DNA of 29,438 nucleotides from JAAXTX01 sp037139695 (GCA_037139695.1 JBAXFX010000008.1:1-29438), one strand, 5' to 3'; counted from the first letter of the stretch, positions 1 through 5,812 are shown. A program made the numbers and translations. The notes: generated by a model not told the origin, from the letters alone.

Positions 1-144
1 CAAAAAAGAGAGGGCAAGGGGGATTTGTGACTATGAGCGGGGCATTTTTTACAAAAAATAAAACATCGATTCTGTGCTTATCTTAGCGCCAAAGAGGGAT
101 TCTCAGCCGCCTCATCGGGAACTAGTGCCCGATTTTCAAAGTAT

Positions 145-176
145 GAAAAAAGCGTAAGGATAATTTTCCTTACGCT
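145..176 (-). terminator. Intrinsic terminator closing the small-gene array
   Basis: Arms AGCGTAAGGA (151-160) and TCCTTACGCT (167-176) form a 10-bp hairpin. Read on the minus strand it is followed by six T (145-150). It lies 24 bp after the stop codon of the 200-568 gene and is the only strong minus-strand terminator I see between 145 and the promoter at 5610-5638. Confidence 0.85.
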
Positions 177-199
177 CGAACCGTCAAAAAACGAGCCGG

Positions 200-568
200 T
201 CACGGGATCTCCAACCGCTCCGTCACCTCTTCCGGATAGGCCAGACGGACACTGGAATATCCCGATCCCCAGAATGGATCGCACGGCCCGATGACCAGGG
301 CCGCATCGCCGCCATTTCCCCTGAAATCGCACATCAGTTCGAACAGTTCGTCGAGCTCACGATCCATAGCCTCGTTCCGGATGACGATACCGAATTCCTC
401 GATAAACGTCTCGACATCGACCAATGTATACCCGGGGAGCAAGAAGCGCTTCTTCCCGCGAAACTTCCGATCCGGCACGCCGAGATGGAGTATGAATCCC
501 CATACCCTGAGGGTATACTGTTTCGTCTTCCTGACATACGTGAGTTTCCCGTGCAGTTCACCTTTCAT
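200..568 (-). CDS. Hypothetical protein, 122 aa (array orf8)
   Basis: I do not recognise this family. The start is supported by AAAAAGGAGT six bases before the ATG. The N-terminal half is basic (KLTYVRKTKQYTLRVW, then RKFRGKKRF) and the C-terminal half is acidic and aromatic. No signal peptide or membrane segment is visible. It is the last gene of the minus-strand array. A double-hairpin leader (604-666) lies 36 nt before its start and a terminator follows its stop. The N-terminal part could be a small beta-rich or nucleic-acid-binding domain, but nothing in the sequence proves this. Confidence 0.75.
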   Translation of the reverse strand: MKGELHGKLTYVRKTKQYTLRVWGFILHLGVPDRKFRGKKRFLLPGYTLVDVETFIEEFGIVIRNEAMDRELDELFELMCDFRGNGGDAALVIGPCDPFWGSGYSSVRLAYPEEVTERLEIP

Positions 569-603
569 CTCCGACTCCTTTTTCTGATTTTAATAAAATT
601 ATT

Positions 604-666
604 CCATCTTCAGAAGTACGTCCATGACATACCGCTGAAGATGGGGCCGACATAGCGTACGTCGGC
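604..666 (-). promoter_or_regulatory. Double-hairpin leader element, copy 1
   Basis: The outer arms CCATCTTCAG (604-613) and CTGAAGATGG (635-644) enclose a second helix GTA.GTC / GAC.TAC. A second hairpin is GCCGAC (646-651) with GTCGGC (661-666). Copies 2-4 have the same plan. In the inner helix this copy has GTA/TAC where copy 2 has GCA/TGC, a compensatory pair. The element ends 36 nt before the ATG at 568. It probably acts in the RNA as a translation-control or processing signal (inference). Confidence 0.75.
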
Positions 667-680
667 CGGGTAAACGAAAA

Positions 681-1154
681 CTATTCTTCTTGCAGGTCAT
701 CGGGAACCGGTGGCGGAGTATTCTCGGCGACGACGAGGTCGTTGAGCTCGATAATCTTCCGTGTCACTTCCTCCCATGTGCCCTCGAAACCGAGAAAAGA
801 TTCGAGACGCTTTTCATCTACGACATCTCCGCAGAAGGTTGCTATACGAGCAGTACCCCCTTTACTGAAAGATGCGTACATAAAGCCCTCTTCGTCTGAA
901 TTCCCGAGCGGATCGACATCCATATGGATTTCAAGCAGATCACCTTTCCTTGTCATCGCGCCTTGACCGTTTTGGTGCAAGGTAAGCGACCCGCGACAAA
1001 TGGAGATGCGCCCAAGCAACTTTTCCCATTGTTCCACAACTTGCGCCGTGGTTTCATAGGAAAGCACTCGTCTGCTCTCCAAGGCGTCGATAATCGACTG
1101 CGAAGGCTCCGGTAATGGCGTAATGCCGTCCATAATGTCACCAATAGTACCCAT
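681..1154 (-). CDS. Hypothetical protein, 157 aa (array orf7)
   Basis: Unrecognised. The start at 1154 (MGTIGDIMDG) is chosen because AGAGGAGAA sits just upstream. The reading frame stays open to 1244, but that extension runs back through the leader hairpins and should be discounted. The protein is acidic, with a predicted alpha/beta core of about 130 residues and a Pro/Glu-rich tail (ENTPPPVPDDLQEE). No membrane segment or catalytic motif is visible. It is flanked by leader copy 2 upstream (41 nt before the ATG) and leader copy 1 downstream, so it looks like a self-contained cassette in the array. Confidence 0.75.
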   Translation of the reverse strand: MGTIGDIMDGITPLPEPSQSIIDALESRRVLSYETTAQVVEQWEKLLGRISICRGSLTLHQNGQGAMTRKGDLLEIHMDVDPLGNSDEEGFMYASFSKGGTARIATFCGDVVDEKRLESFLGFEGTWEEVTRKIIELNDLVVAENTPPPVPDDLQEE

Positions 1155-1194
1155 GATATTTTCTCCTCTTATTTTATTGTGAAATGAACTGTTT

Positions 1195-1261
1195 CCATCT
1201 TCAGAAGCACGTCCGTGACATGCCGCTGAAGATGGGGCCGACAAGAATTATTCAGGTCGGC
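1195..1261 (-). promoter_or_regulatory. Double-hairpin leader element, copy 2
   Basis: Arms CCATCTTCAG / CTGAAGATGG with inner helix GCA.GTC / GAC.TGC are followed by GCCGAC / GTCGGC (ending at 1261). It lies 41 nt before the ATG at 1154. The A/T-rich link to the Shine-Dalgarno site (AAACAGTTCATTT on the minus strand) is shared with copy 4. Confidence 0.75.
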
Positions 1262-1339
1262 AATCCGTAAAGGTTTTTTCGAGGACCCTCAACTCGTCGA
1301 TCTCCTTCGGGAAGATCTCCTTCGTTTCCTCTTGCGAGG

Positions 1340-1382
1340 TTCTGTTGCCAACGGGAGAAGTGGTCCCGTCCGGTTACTTGCC
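1340..1382. repeat. 43-bp exact direct repeat, copy 1
   Basis: These 43 bp recur without mismatch at 4562-4604. They overlap the last codons and stop of the 1374-1574 gene; the second copy follows the stop of the 4613-5080 gene. On the minus strand the repeat holds a 6-bp hairpin (ACGGGA / TCCCGT) without a T-run. It is therefore a repeated 3'-end element of array genes rather than a normal terminator. Confidence 0.8.
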
Positions 1383-1574
1383 CCTATCATAGAAGTACAG
1401 GTACAATCCTCCGACTATGATACCGAACACTGGATAACCGACCAGACTCCCAACCACAACCGAGGCTGTAACACCGAGGCCTTGGGAGAGACACAGGTCC
1501 GTCACCGCTGAACCGAGAATCAGTACCATCACCAGAACGACGACCAGACTTCCGACGAATTTCACTGTTTTCAT
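1374..1574 (-). CDS. Small membrane protein, 66 aa (array orf6)
   Basis: The start at 1574 (MKTVKFVG) follows AAAAAGGAGATAAAA. Two hydrophobic segments (about residues 5-25 and 33-56) are separated by a short loop and end in YFYDRGK, so the product is probably an integral membrane protein with two passes. I do not recognise the family. Leader copy 3 lies 37 nt upstream and the long structured RNA segment A is directly behind that leader. The stop codon lies inside the 43-bp repeat. Downstream, 1262-1339 is non-coding and leads into leader copy 2. Confidence 0.7.
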   Translation of the reverse strand: MKTVKFVGSLVVVLVMVLILGSAVTDLCLSQGLGVTASVVVGSLVGYPVFGIIVGGLYLYFYDRGK

Positions 1575-1610
1575 TTTTATCTCCTTTTTCAAATTGTTAA
1601 ATATTATTAT

Positions 1611-1679
1611 CCATCTTCAGGAGCGCGTCCGTGACATGCCTCTGAAGATGGAGCCGACGACACATTATGTGAAGTCGGC
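1611..1679 (-). promoter_or_regulatory. Double-hairpin leader element, copy 3
   Basis: CCATCTTCAG (1611-1620) pairs with CTGAAGATGG (1642-1651). The inner helix is GCG.GTC / GAC.TGC, one mismatch or wobble compared with copy 2. GCCGAC (1653-1658) pairs with GTCGGC (1674-1679). It is 37 nt before the ATG at 1574 and is continuous with structured RNA segment A. Confidence 0.75.
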
Positions 1680-2125
1680 TCAAATTTTAACCGATAACAG
1701 GGACCGCGTAGTTCACACTACGGTCTACGATGTGTCAGTGGGCGCACTTTACAGACCCTATGGCCTGAAATGCGTCTTAACATACCGTCTTGCTCCGTTA
1801 TCTGGTGTCAGTATCCGGCTGGTGTGCAAAAAATGTTGCGATCATTCTTTGCACGAAATCCTGTGCCGATACCCTGTGATGGGAGAACTCGATCTCCGTA
1901 TTCGTAAAGGGGCTTCTGGAAGACGTCTAGTGCGGACGCTTCACCGGTCGAGAGGCATGAACGAAAATTCATATCCCTAACGACACCTCCTGCTTACGAA
2001 CCATCACACCCTCTAGCAACGAGGGATTACTGAAAAAAACATCTGTTTCGTCCTTTTGGACTCACAGCCGGAATACACATTCCGAGACAAATGCGAAGTT
2101 TTTATCTAGGATAACTTCGCGAACC
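1680..2125 (-). ncRNA. Large structured RNA segment, copy A
   Basis: This non-coding segment aligns with segment C (3376-3930) and, over its leader-proximal ~200 nt, with segment B. Helices seen in plus-strand arms include GACCG/CGGTC with TAGT/ACTA (about 1702-1728), a closing GATAAC/GTTATC helix, GTGCAAA/TTTGCAC, GGAGA/TCTCC, GAAG-CGTC/GACG-CTTC, CGGAAT/ATTCCG (2069-2084) and GCGAAGTT/AACTTCGC (2093-2120). A ~40-nt box around 1985-2026, containing AGGAGGTG on the minus strand, is nearly identical to one in C. The plus-strand frame 1594-1980 is accidental, because A and C differ by indels that break any common frame. The minus strand is assumed because every neighbouring gene is transcribed that way. 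The function is unknown. Confidence 0.65.
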
Positions 2126-2146
2126 TTTCAAAGAACACGCGATACG

Positions 2147-2899
2147 TCATTGGGCCACAATCCTGCGTATCGCCTCCGCCCACACTTCCGGCCGCTCCTT
2201 CAGCACGCCTCCGGGATATCCACCGATGGCACGGCTTAACTCACCCTCCCCCACATACTTCAAGCACTCTTCTCCGTCATACTTAGCCTCCTGAACGGAA
2301 ACGATGCCCTCACTTATGAGCGGAAGAAGAAGCATCATGCCATCCACCGAACTCACGTTGTCCCTATAACTCCCGGCGTGACTGTGGATATCGGAAATGA
2401 GGCAACTCTTCTTCCCGAGCTCATGAGCCCTGAGCATGATGGCACCGCCGTACGGGAACTGTGCGGGAGAAAGGTTTCTAAGCCTTTCCCGGTAGGCTTC
2501 ACAACTGCCATACTTGTCTCCATTCGCCTCACATGACCGTATCAATTCCTCTACGGCAGCTCTGCTTGTCCCATCCGTCGCCATACCGATAGCGCCTGCG
2601 AGTTTCGATTCTGCCCTTTCAAAATCGTAGTTGTAGTATTCCTCCAAAACTTTCAGATAGGTCTCATCCTTCTTCAGTTTCGCGCAATACTGACCATACG
2701 CATCGCCAAGCATCTTACCAGTGACATGATTCTCATCCGGAAAAAACAAATCCGTGATGATGGCGTCGGCAGAAGCGAGCATACCGATAGCTTCACTTGC
2801 GCGGCTGACAAAAGTGAACTGGTGCTCAGGAAATCCTTCAGCGGCTTTCTTGGCTGCCACTACATTAGCAGCTGAATCGTCAACGATAATAACCTTCAT
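2147..2899 (-). CDS. Divergent receiver-domain protein, 250 aa (array orf5)
   Basis: The start at 2899 (MKVIIVDDSAANV) follows CAGGAGATATACAC; the longer open frame to 2998 reads through the leader hairpins. Residues 1-56 match the first half of a response-regulator receiver domain: beta-1 KVIIVDDS with acidic pair D7/D8, then AIITDLFFPDE with D50 at the phosphoacceptor position. About 95 residues of helical, charged sequence follow. A second stretch (PYGGAIMLRAHELGKKSCLISD) then resembles beta-4 of the same fold, so the receiver appears split by an insertion. There is no DNA-binding or output domain and no adjacent histidine kinase. It could be a stand-alone receiver or a phosphorylation-independent relative. 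Leader copy 4 and structured RNA segments B and C lie upstream. Confidence 0.75.
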   Translation of the reverse strand: MKVIIVDDSAANVVAAKKAAEGFPEHQFTFVSRASEAIGMLASADAIITDLFFPDENHVTGKMLGDAYGQYCAKLKKDETYLKVLEEYYNYDFERAESKLAGAIGMATDGTSRAAVEELIRSCEANGDKYGSCEAYRERLRNLSPAQFPYGGAIMLRAHELGKKSCLISDIHSHAGSYRDNVSSVDGMMLLLPLISEGIVSVQEAKYDGEECLKYVGEGELSRAIGGYPGGVLKERPEVWAEAIRRIVAQ

Positions 2900-2937
2900 G
2901 TGTATATCTCCTGTTTGAATTGTAAAATGAACTGTTT

Positions 2938-3004
2938 CCATCTTCAGAAGCACGTCTCTGACATACCGCTGAAGATGGAGCCGACAGGAATTATTCAAGT
3001 CGGC
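2938..3004 (-). promoter_or_regulatory. Double-hairpin leader element, copy 4
   Basis: CCATCTTCAG (2938-2947) pairs with CTGAAGATGG (2969-2978). The inner helix GCA.GTC / GAC.TAC keeps pairing on the minus strand through a G-U wobble, which favours minus-strand RNA. GCCGAC (2980-2985) pairs with GTCGGC (2999-3004). It lies 39 nt before the ATG at 2899. Confidence 0.75.
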
Positions 3005-3345
3005 TCAATTTCTATCGATAAACGGGACCATGACTCTCATCATGCATCGTCGCGAGAATAGCAATGTTGCCATCCATTTTCACACCTATTCGGCGTGGCG
3101 AGGGCGATTGCTCCGTTATCGATGTCGGCACTTGGCTGGTGCAAGAAAAAATGTCGCGAACACTTTTTCCTACGAAATCCTACGCCTCATACCCCGGGAT
3201 AGCCGTTTGCCACTTTGTAGCATCCACATGAATCATGTGAATTCCGCCACCTGCAAACGATCAGTCCGTCCCTATTAACCCCGCAACCAGGGGTGCCAGA
3301 TTCGCATCCGGCGTCGAAACCGTATCCCGTGATATGACCTCGATA
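3005..3345 (-). ncRNA. Large structured RNA segment, copy B (divergent)
   Basis: This is the most divergent of the three copies. The leader-proximal part aligns with A and C: CTCAATTTCTATCGATAA, then TTGCTCCGTTATCGATG, then GGCTGGTGCAAGAAAAA. The closing helix here is ATCGATAA-CGG / CCGTTATCGAT, where C has CCGATAACAG / CTGTTATCGG. The change ACAG/CTGT to ACGG/CCGT is compensatory. The GAAAAA/TTTTTC hairpin replaces GTGCAAA/TTTGCAC of A. The distal half does not align with A or C. No convincing ORF is present on either strand. Confidence 0.55.
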
Positions 3346-3350
3346 CCGGA

Positions 3351-3930
3351 GCCGACAAGAATTATTCAAGTCGGCTCAATTTCTAACCGATAACAGGGAC
3401 CGCATAGTTCACGCTACGGTCTGCAACACATAAGGCACGCAATCATCAGACTACATAGTCTGCGGTGCGTTTCCACTGTGTCACGTTTGCTCTGTTATCG
3501 GTGTTAGTATTCGGCTGGCATGCATATAAAGCAATGTTATAAACATCCCTTTATATGAAATAAATCCTACACCGAGATACCCTATGATGGGAGAAGTCAA
3601 TCTCCATATCCGTAGCGGGGCTTGCTATGTGGAGTCGCCTAGCGTGGACGCTCCACCGTTCGTCGAAACATGAACAAAAATTCATATCTCAAACGACCAC
3701 CTCCTACCTACGAACCATCACCCCCTCTAGCAACGAGGACTGTTCTTCTTGCTTCGTTTCCCCTTTCGACTCAAATCAACATACCCCGCAGCAGAGCTGT
3801 CCCCTCACTACGCTCCGCTTCGTATCGGCGGGGTATGCAGGAGCTTCGCTCTAACTCATCTTGGAAAACCAACGGTTTTCCAAACCATTCCTTAGCGGTG
3901 TCCTCGGGGCAGAGCCCCGAGGTATTTCTC
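3351..3930 (-). ncRNA. Large structured RNA segment, copy C
   Basis: It begins with half a leader element (GCCGAC 3351-3356 / GTCGGC 3370-3375). The conserved core follows, closed by CCGATAACAG and CTGTTATCGG. Inside are GACCG..TAG / CTA.CGGTC and a nested long arm ACACA..GCACGCA..CAGACTA / TAGTCTG..TGCGT..TGTGT. Further out are CATATAAAG/CTTTATATG, GGAGA/TCTCC and GTGGAG/CTCCAC, then the shared ~40-nt box (about 3700-3740). Past that box are three perfect hairpins: CATACCCCGC/GCGGGGTATG (3780-3837), TTGGAAAACC/GGTTTTCCAA (3861-3883) and CTCGGGG/CCCCGAG near 3913-3931. Several helices pair with different bases than in A. The outer end may overlap the doubtful orf4. Confidence 0.65.
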
Positions 3931-4041
3931 GAATAAAGAGAGAAAGGGTCTTCTGTTCCTAGCGGGTGAAGCGTCCCCGCCATGGGTATCCGTCTTTATG
4001 AGTCGCACCATTGCGACCGACGGTTTGCCCATAGAATCCAT
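3892..4041 (-). CDS. Doubtful small ORF, 49 aa (array orf4)
   Basis: An ATG at 4041 follows AGAGGAGAATCC and opens MDSMGKPSVAMVRLIK. The start codon lies inside a perfect 9-bp palindrome (AGAATCCAT / ATGGATTCT, 4033-4051) that would hide it in the RNA; the internal ATG at 4032 (MGKPSV) would be an alternative. The last codons overlap the CTCGGGG/CCCCGAG hairpin of structured segment C. The composition is basic, with no motif. The Shine-Dalgarno site and position argue for a gene. The overlap with RNA hairpins argues that it could be leader sequence instead. Confidence 0.35.
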   Translation of the reverse strand: MDSMGKPSVAMVRLIKTDTHGGDASPARNRRPFLSLFEKYLGALPRGHR

Positions 4042-4051
4042 AATGGATTCT

Positions 4052-4264
4052 CCTCTGACTATCAAATTATCGCGCCACGCCGATGTGACAGGTGCAAATG
4101 AGTGAGTCCTCATCGCGGCTCAAGAGTACGCGTGTACCATGAGCATGATAGCCTTCTGATTGCTACTGTTAACGTGCACCAGGTTTCCCTGTTCAAAATG
4201 CGAATACTCCGATTCACAATCTGAATGAGGAGGAGAAGATGCTGTATTCAGATATCTTCTCCGA
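4052..4264 (-). other. Non-coding spacer with hairpins
   Basis: No credible gene is present. On the minus strand a 9-bp hairpin GGAGAAGAT / ATCTTCTCC (4232-4262) directly follows the stop of orf3, without a T-run. A GAAA-loop hairpin (CAGG-GAAA-CCTG) lies near 4183-4194. The spacer looks like further structured untranslated RNA between orf3 and orf4. Confidence 0.45.
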
Positions 4265-4471
4265 TTACGGGGAGCACTGCCGCTTATGCCCCTTATGCTC
4301 CTTCAACATCCGCGCCCATTCCTTCATGGACGGGGCCGTACGAAGACGGGCTTCGAACATCCGCTCCGCATGAGACGCGCGATGAGGGCTTCTCTTCGCC
4401 GCCTTCTTGCCACCGTTGGCCGAAATGGCGATCTGGCGAAGTGTCATCGGTATGGCGGGAAAAGTATTCAT
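4265..4471 (-). CDS. Small basic hypothetical protein, 68 aa (array orf3)
   Basis: The start at 4471 (MNTFPAIPMTLRQIA) follows ACGGAGACAAGAAAC. It is rich in Lys, Arg and His (GGKKAAKRSPHRASHAER, HKGHKRQ) with no hydrophobic segment, which suggests nucleic-acid or ribosome association, but no family is recognised. The stop codon is immediately followed by a 9-bp hairpin. It is preceded by orf2 and the second copy of the 43-bp repeat. Confidence 0.6.
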   Translation of the reverse strand: MNTFPAIPMTLRQIAISANGGKKAAKRSPHRASHAERMFEARLRTAPSMKEWARMLKEHKGHKRQCSP

Positions 4472-4561
4472 GTTTCTTGTCTCCGTTTATGTTTGGAAAA
4501 TTTGCGTGTTCGATCCGCTTCGGCCGGATCTCTTTCGTTCTCCCCCACTCCGTCCAGGGGA

Positions 4562-4604
4562 TTCTGTTGCCAACGGGAGAAGTGGTCCCGTCCGGTTACT
4601 TGCC
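4562..4604. repeat. 43-bp exact direct repeat, copy 2
   Basis: Identical to 1340-1382. It starts 8 bp after the stop codon of the 4613-5080 gene and carries the same ACGGGA / TCCCGT hairpin on the minus strand. Confidence 0.8.
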
Positions 4605-4612
4605 ATCCGGCC

Positions 4613-5080
4613 TCACGGACTCACCGTGGCGAGCGCGTCGTCGTACAGACGACGCATGGTGGAATGGCCACCGCACGCACACATGATGACCCGAGAGGAG
4701 GAAAAGCCGCACTCTTCGATGAGCCGCATTTTCCCAGAATACCCACAGTCGCACAGTACGAACGTGGCTTTCCCCGGATCGAGGCGATGCCGTTTCGCAA
4801 GCTCGATGGCTTTCTCTGCGCCGGTACTGCCGACGTAGAAATAGACCATATCGAGCTCGGGAAGAGCATCCACCAGCACGCCCCAGAGACCGCCGATCTG
4901 CCGCGAAACGCTATTGGCGCCTTCGACAAGCTCGGACTGGCTCTGTGGTCCCTGCTTGGCACCCCACGATTCACCGCCGGAATTCTGAAGCAGTAAGACC
5001 CTATTGCCTCCCTGTTCCTTCCATCCGTTGGATTCGCCGCCGACAAAACCGTTATACGAGACCAATGCGACAGTACTCAT
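4613..5080 (-). CDS. Hypothetical Cys-rich protein, 155 aa (array orf2)
   Basis: The start at 5080 (MSTVALVSYNGFVGGES) follows TACGGAGGAAAC. The predicted fold is alternating alpha/beta: VYFYVGSTGAEKAIELAKRH resembles a Rossmann-like unit. The C-terminal third carries clustered cysteines, FVLCDCGYSG, then IEECGF, then VIMCACGGHSTM. The CxC, C, CxCxxH spacing could bind a metal, but I know no family with this exact pattern. It is soluble, with no signal peptide. It lies 62 bp after orf1 and ends just before the 43-bp repeat. Function not assigned. Confidence 0.7.
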   Translation of the reverse strand: MSTVALVSYNGFVGGESNGWKEQGGNRVLLLQNSGGESWGAKQGPQSQSELVEGANSVSRQIGGLWGVLVDALPELDMVYFYVGSTGAEKAIELAKRHRLDPGKATFVLCDCGYSGKMRLIEECGFSSSRVIMCACGGHSTMRRLYDDALATVSP

Positions 5081-5142
5081 GTTTCCTCCGTATTTGAGGG
5101 TTGAAAAGAAAAATATTGAGATTAATGTGCTATGTTCAGGCC

Positions 5143-5313
5143 TCAGGATCCAGCAAGCAGTTTCCTGAGTTCGGCCTTGGACCGTTTCCGGTCGTAGCCA
5201 TGTTTGCCACTCGGAGTCGAGTGGGCCCCGCCCTTGTGCCGAAGTATTTCTACAACCTCCATCGGAAGTCTCCACTTCGACGGTTTCTTGCTCTTCTTTA
5301 TAGCCTTTGCCAC
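5143..5313 (-). CDS. Small basic protein, 56 aa, GTG start (array orf1)
   Basis: The GTG at 5313 is preferred because CGGGAGAAATC precedes it; an upstream ATG at 5337 has no ribosome site. The product begins with a Lys-rich stretch (KAIKKSKKPSKWRLP). It continues with VVEILRHKGGAHSTPSGKHG and ends YDRKRSKAELRKLLAGS. This is very basic and probably binds RNA or the ribosome (inference). It is the first gene after the promoter at 5610-5638, behind a ~290-nt structured leader. No named family recognised. Confidence 0.6.
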   Translation of the reverse strand: MAKAIKKSKKPSKWRLPMEVVEILRHKGGAHSTPSGKHGYDRKRSKAELRKLLAGS

Positions 5314-5603
5314 GATTTCTCCCGTTTGTGGCGTCAAAAACGCCGATTACCTAAAATATTTCTACATTTTCAAAGTTCTTCCGGACCATGACATTCCATC
5401 GGGAACCATGCATAGAAAGCGGTCATTAGGAGTATGAATATGTTTGAATATTACCCATAGTCCGCTTATACACATGGTTCCACCAAGCGACCGACCCTTC
5501 CTTTGCCTCTATTGCCGTCTCTGGCAAAGGCGACGCATCGCCTCGTTACCCGATGTCGAATGTCTATCTTTTGAGGTACCGGCTGTCGGGTCTTTCAACT
5601 CGA
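5314..5603 (-). promoter_or_regulatory. Long structured 5' leader of the array
   Basis: It runs from the predicted transcription start (about 5603) to the GTG at 5313. The largest structure pairs GGAACCATG (5400-5408) with CATGGTTCC (5473-5481), and inside it AAGCGG with CCGCTT. A second group of helices near 5485-5600 includes GGCGA/TCGCC, TTTGCC/GGCAA and ACCCGA/TCGGGT. A small GGCGT/ACGCC hairpin lies just before the Shine-Dalgarno site. No ORF is evident. It may be a sensor or attenuator leader; the sequence does not identify a ligand class. Confidence 0.5.
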
Positions 5604-5609
5604 CTAAAC

Positions 5610-5638
5610 AGCATAGCGCATGATTTCAATCTTGTCAA
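5610..5638 (-). promoter_or_regulatory. Sigma70-type promoter of the small-gene array
   Basis: On the minus strand: -35 TTGACA (5633-5638), 17-bp spacer, -10 TATGCT (5610-5615). The start is predicted near 5603. It is the best minus-strand promoter upstream of the array. Confidence 0.8.
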
Positions 5639-5783
5639 GTCTTTTCAACATTGTTGGAAGAAATATATTATTTATTCCTTTTTTAAAGCTAAATATCAAT
5701 CTTTATTATGTCCACTACTATTATCGTGTTGCATCTTTCCGATAACAGAATCTTCACTAGTTCCTAAAAAATGTCCATACCAC

Positions 5784-5812
5784 TTGACAGAATGGCTTTC
5801 AGGTGCTACTAT
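5784..5812 (+). promoter_or_regulatory. Sigma70-type promoter, plus strand, divergent from the array
   Basis: TTGACA (5784-5789), exactly 17 bp, then TACTAT (5807-5812). The start is predicted near 5819. No protein-coding gene of normal size follows before the terminator at 6241-6274. Confidence 0.8.

Noticed and set aside
1594..1980. Plus-strand ORF of 128 codons
   Set aside because: It lies over structured RNA segment A, has no ribosome site, and the homologous segment C does not keep the frame.
2147..2998. Longer N-terminus of the receiver protein (start at 2998)
   Set aside because: The extra 33 codons read through the leader hairpins; the ATG at 2899 has its own Shine-Dalgarno site.
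604..3004. Integron-like gene cassette array, with the double hairpins as attC sites
   Set aside because: The elements form two successive hairpins rather than one long imperfect palindrome. I find no GTTRRRY/RYYYAAC core at the ends and no integrase gene in the window.
3771..3983. Minus-strand ORF of 70 codons
   Set aside because: It runs through three perfect hairpins of segment C, lacks a ribosome site and has no counterpart in segment A.
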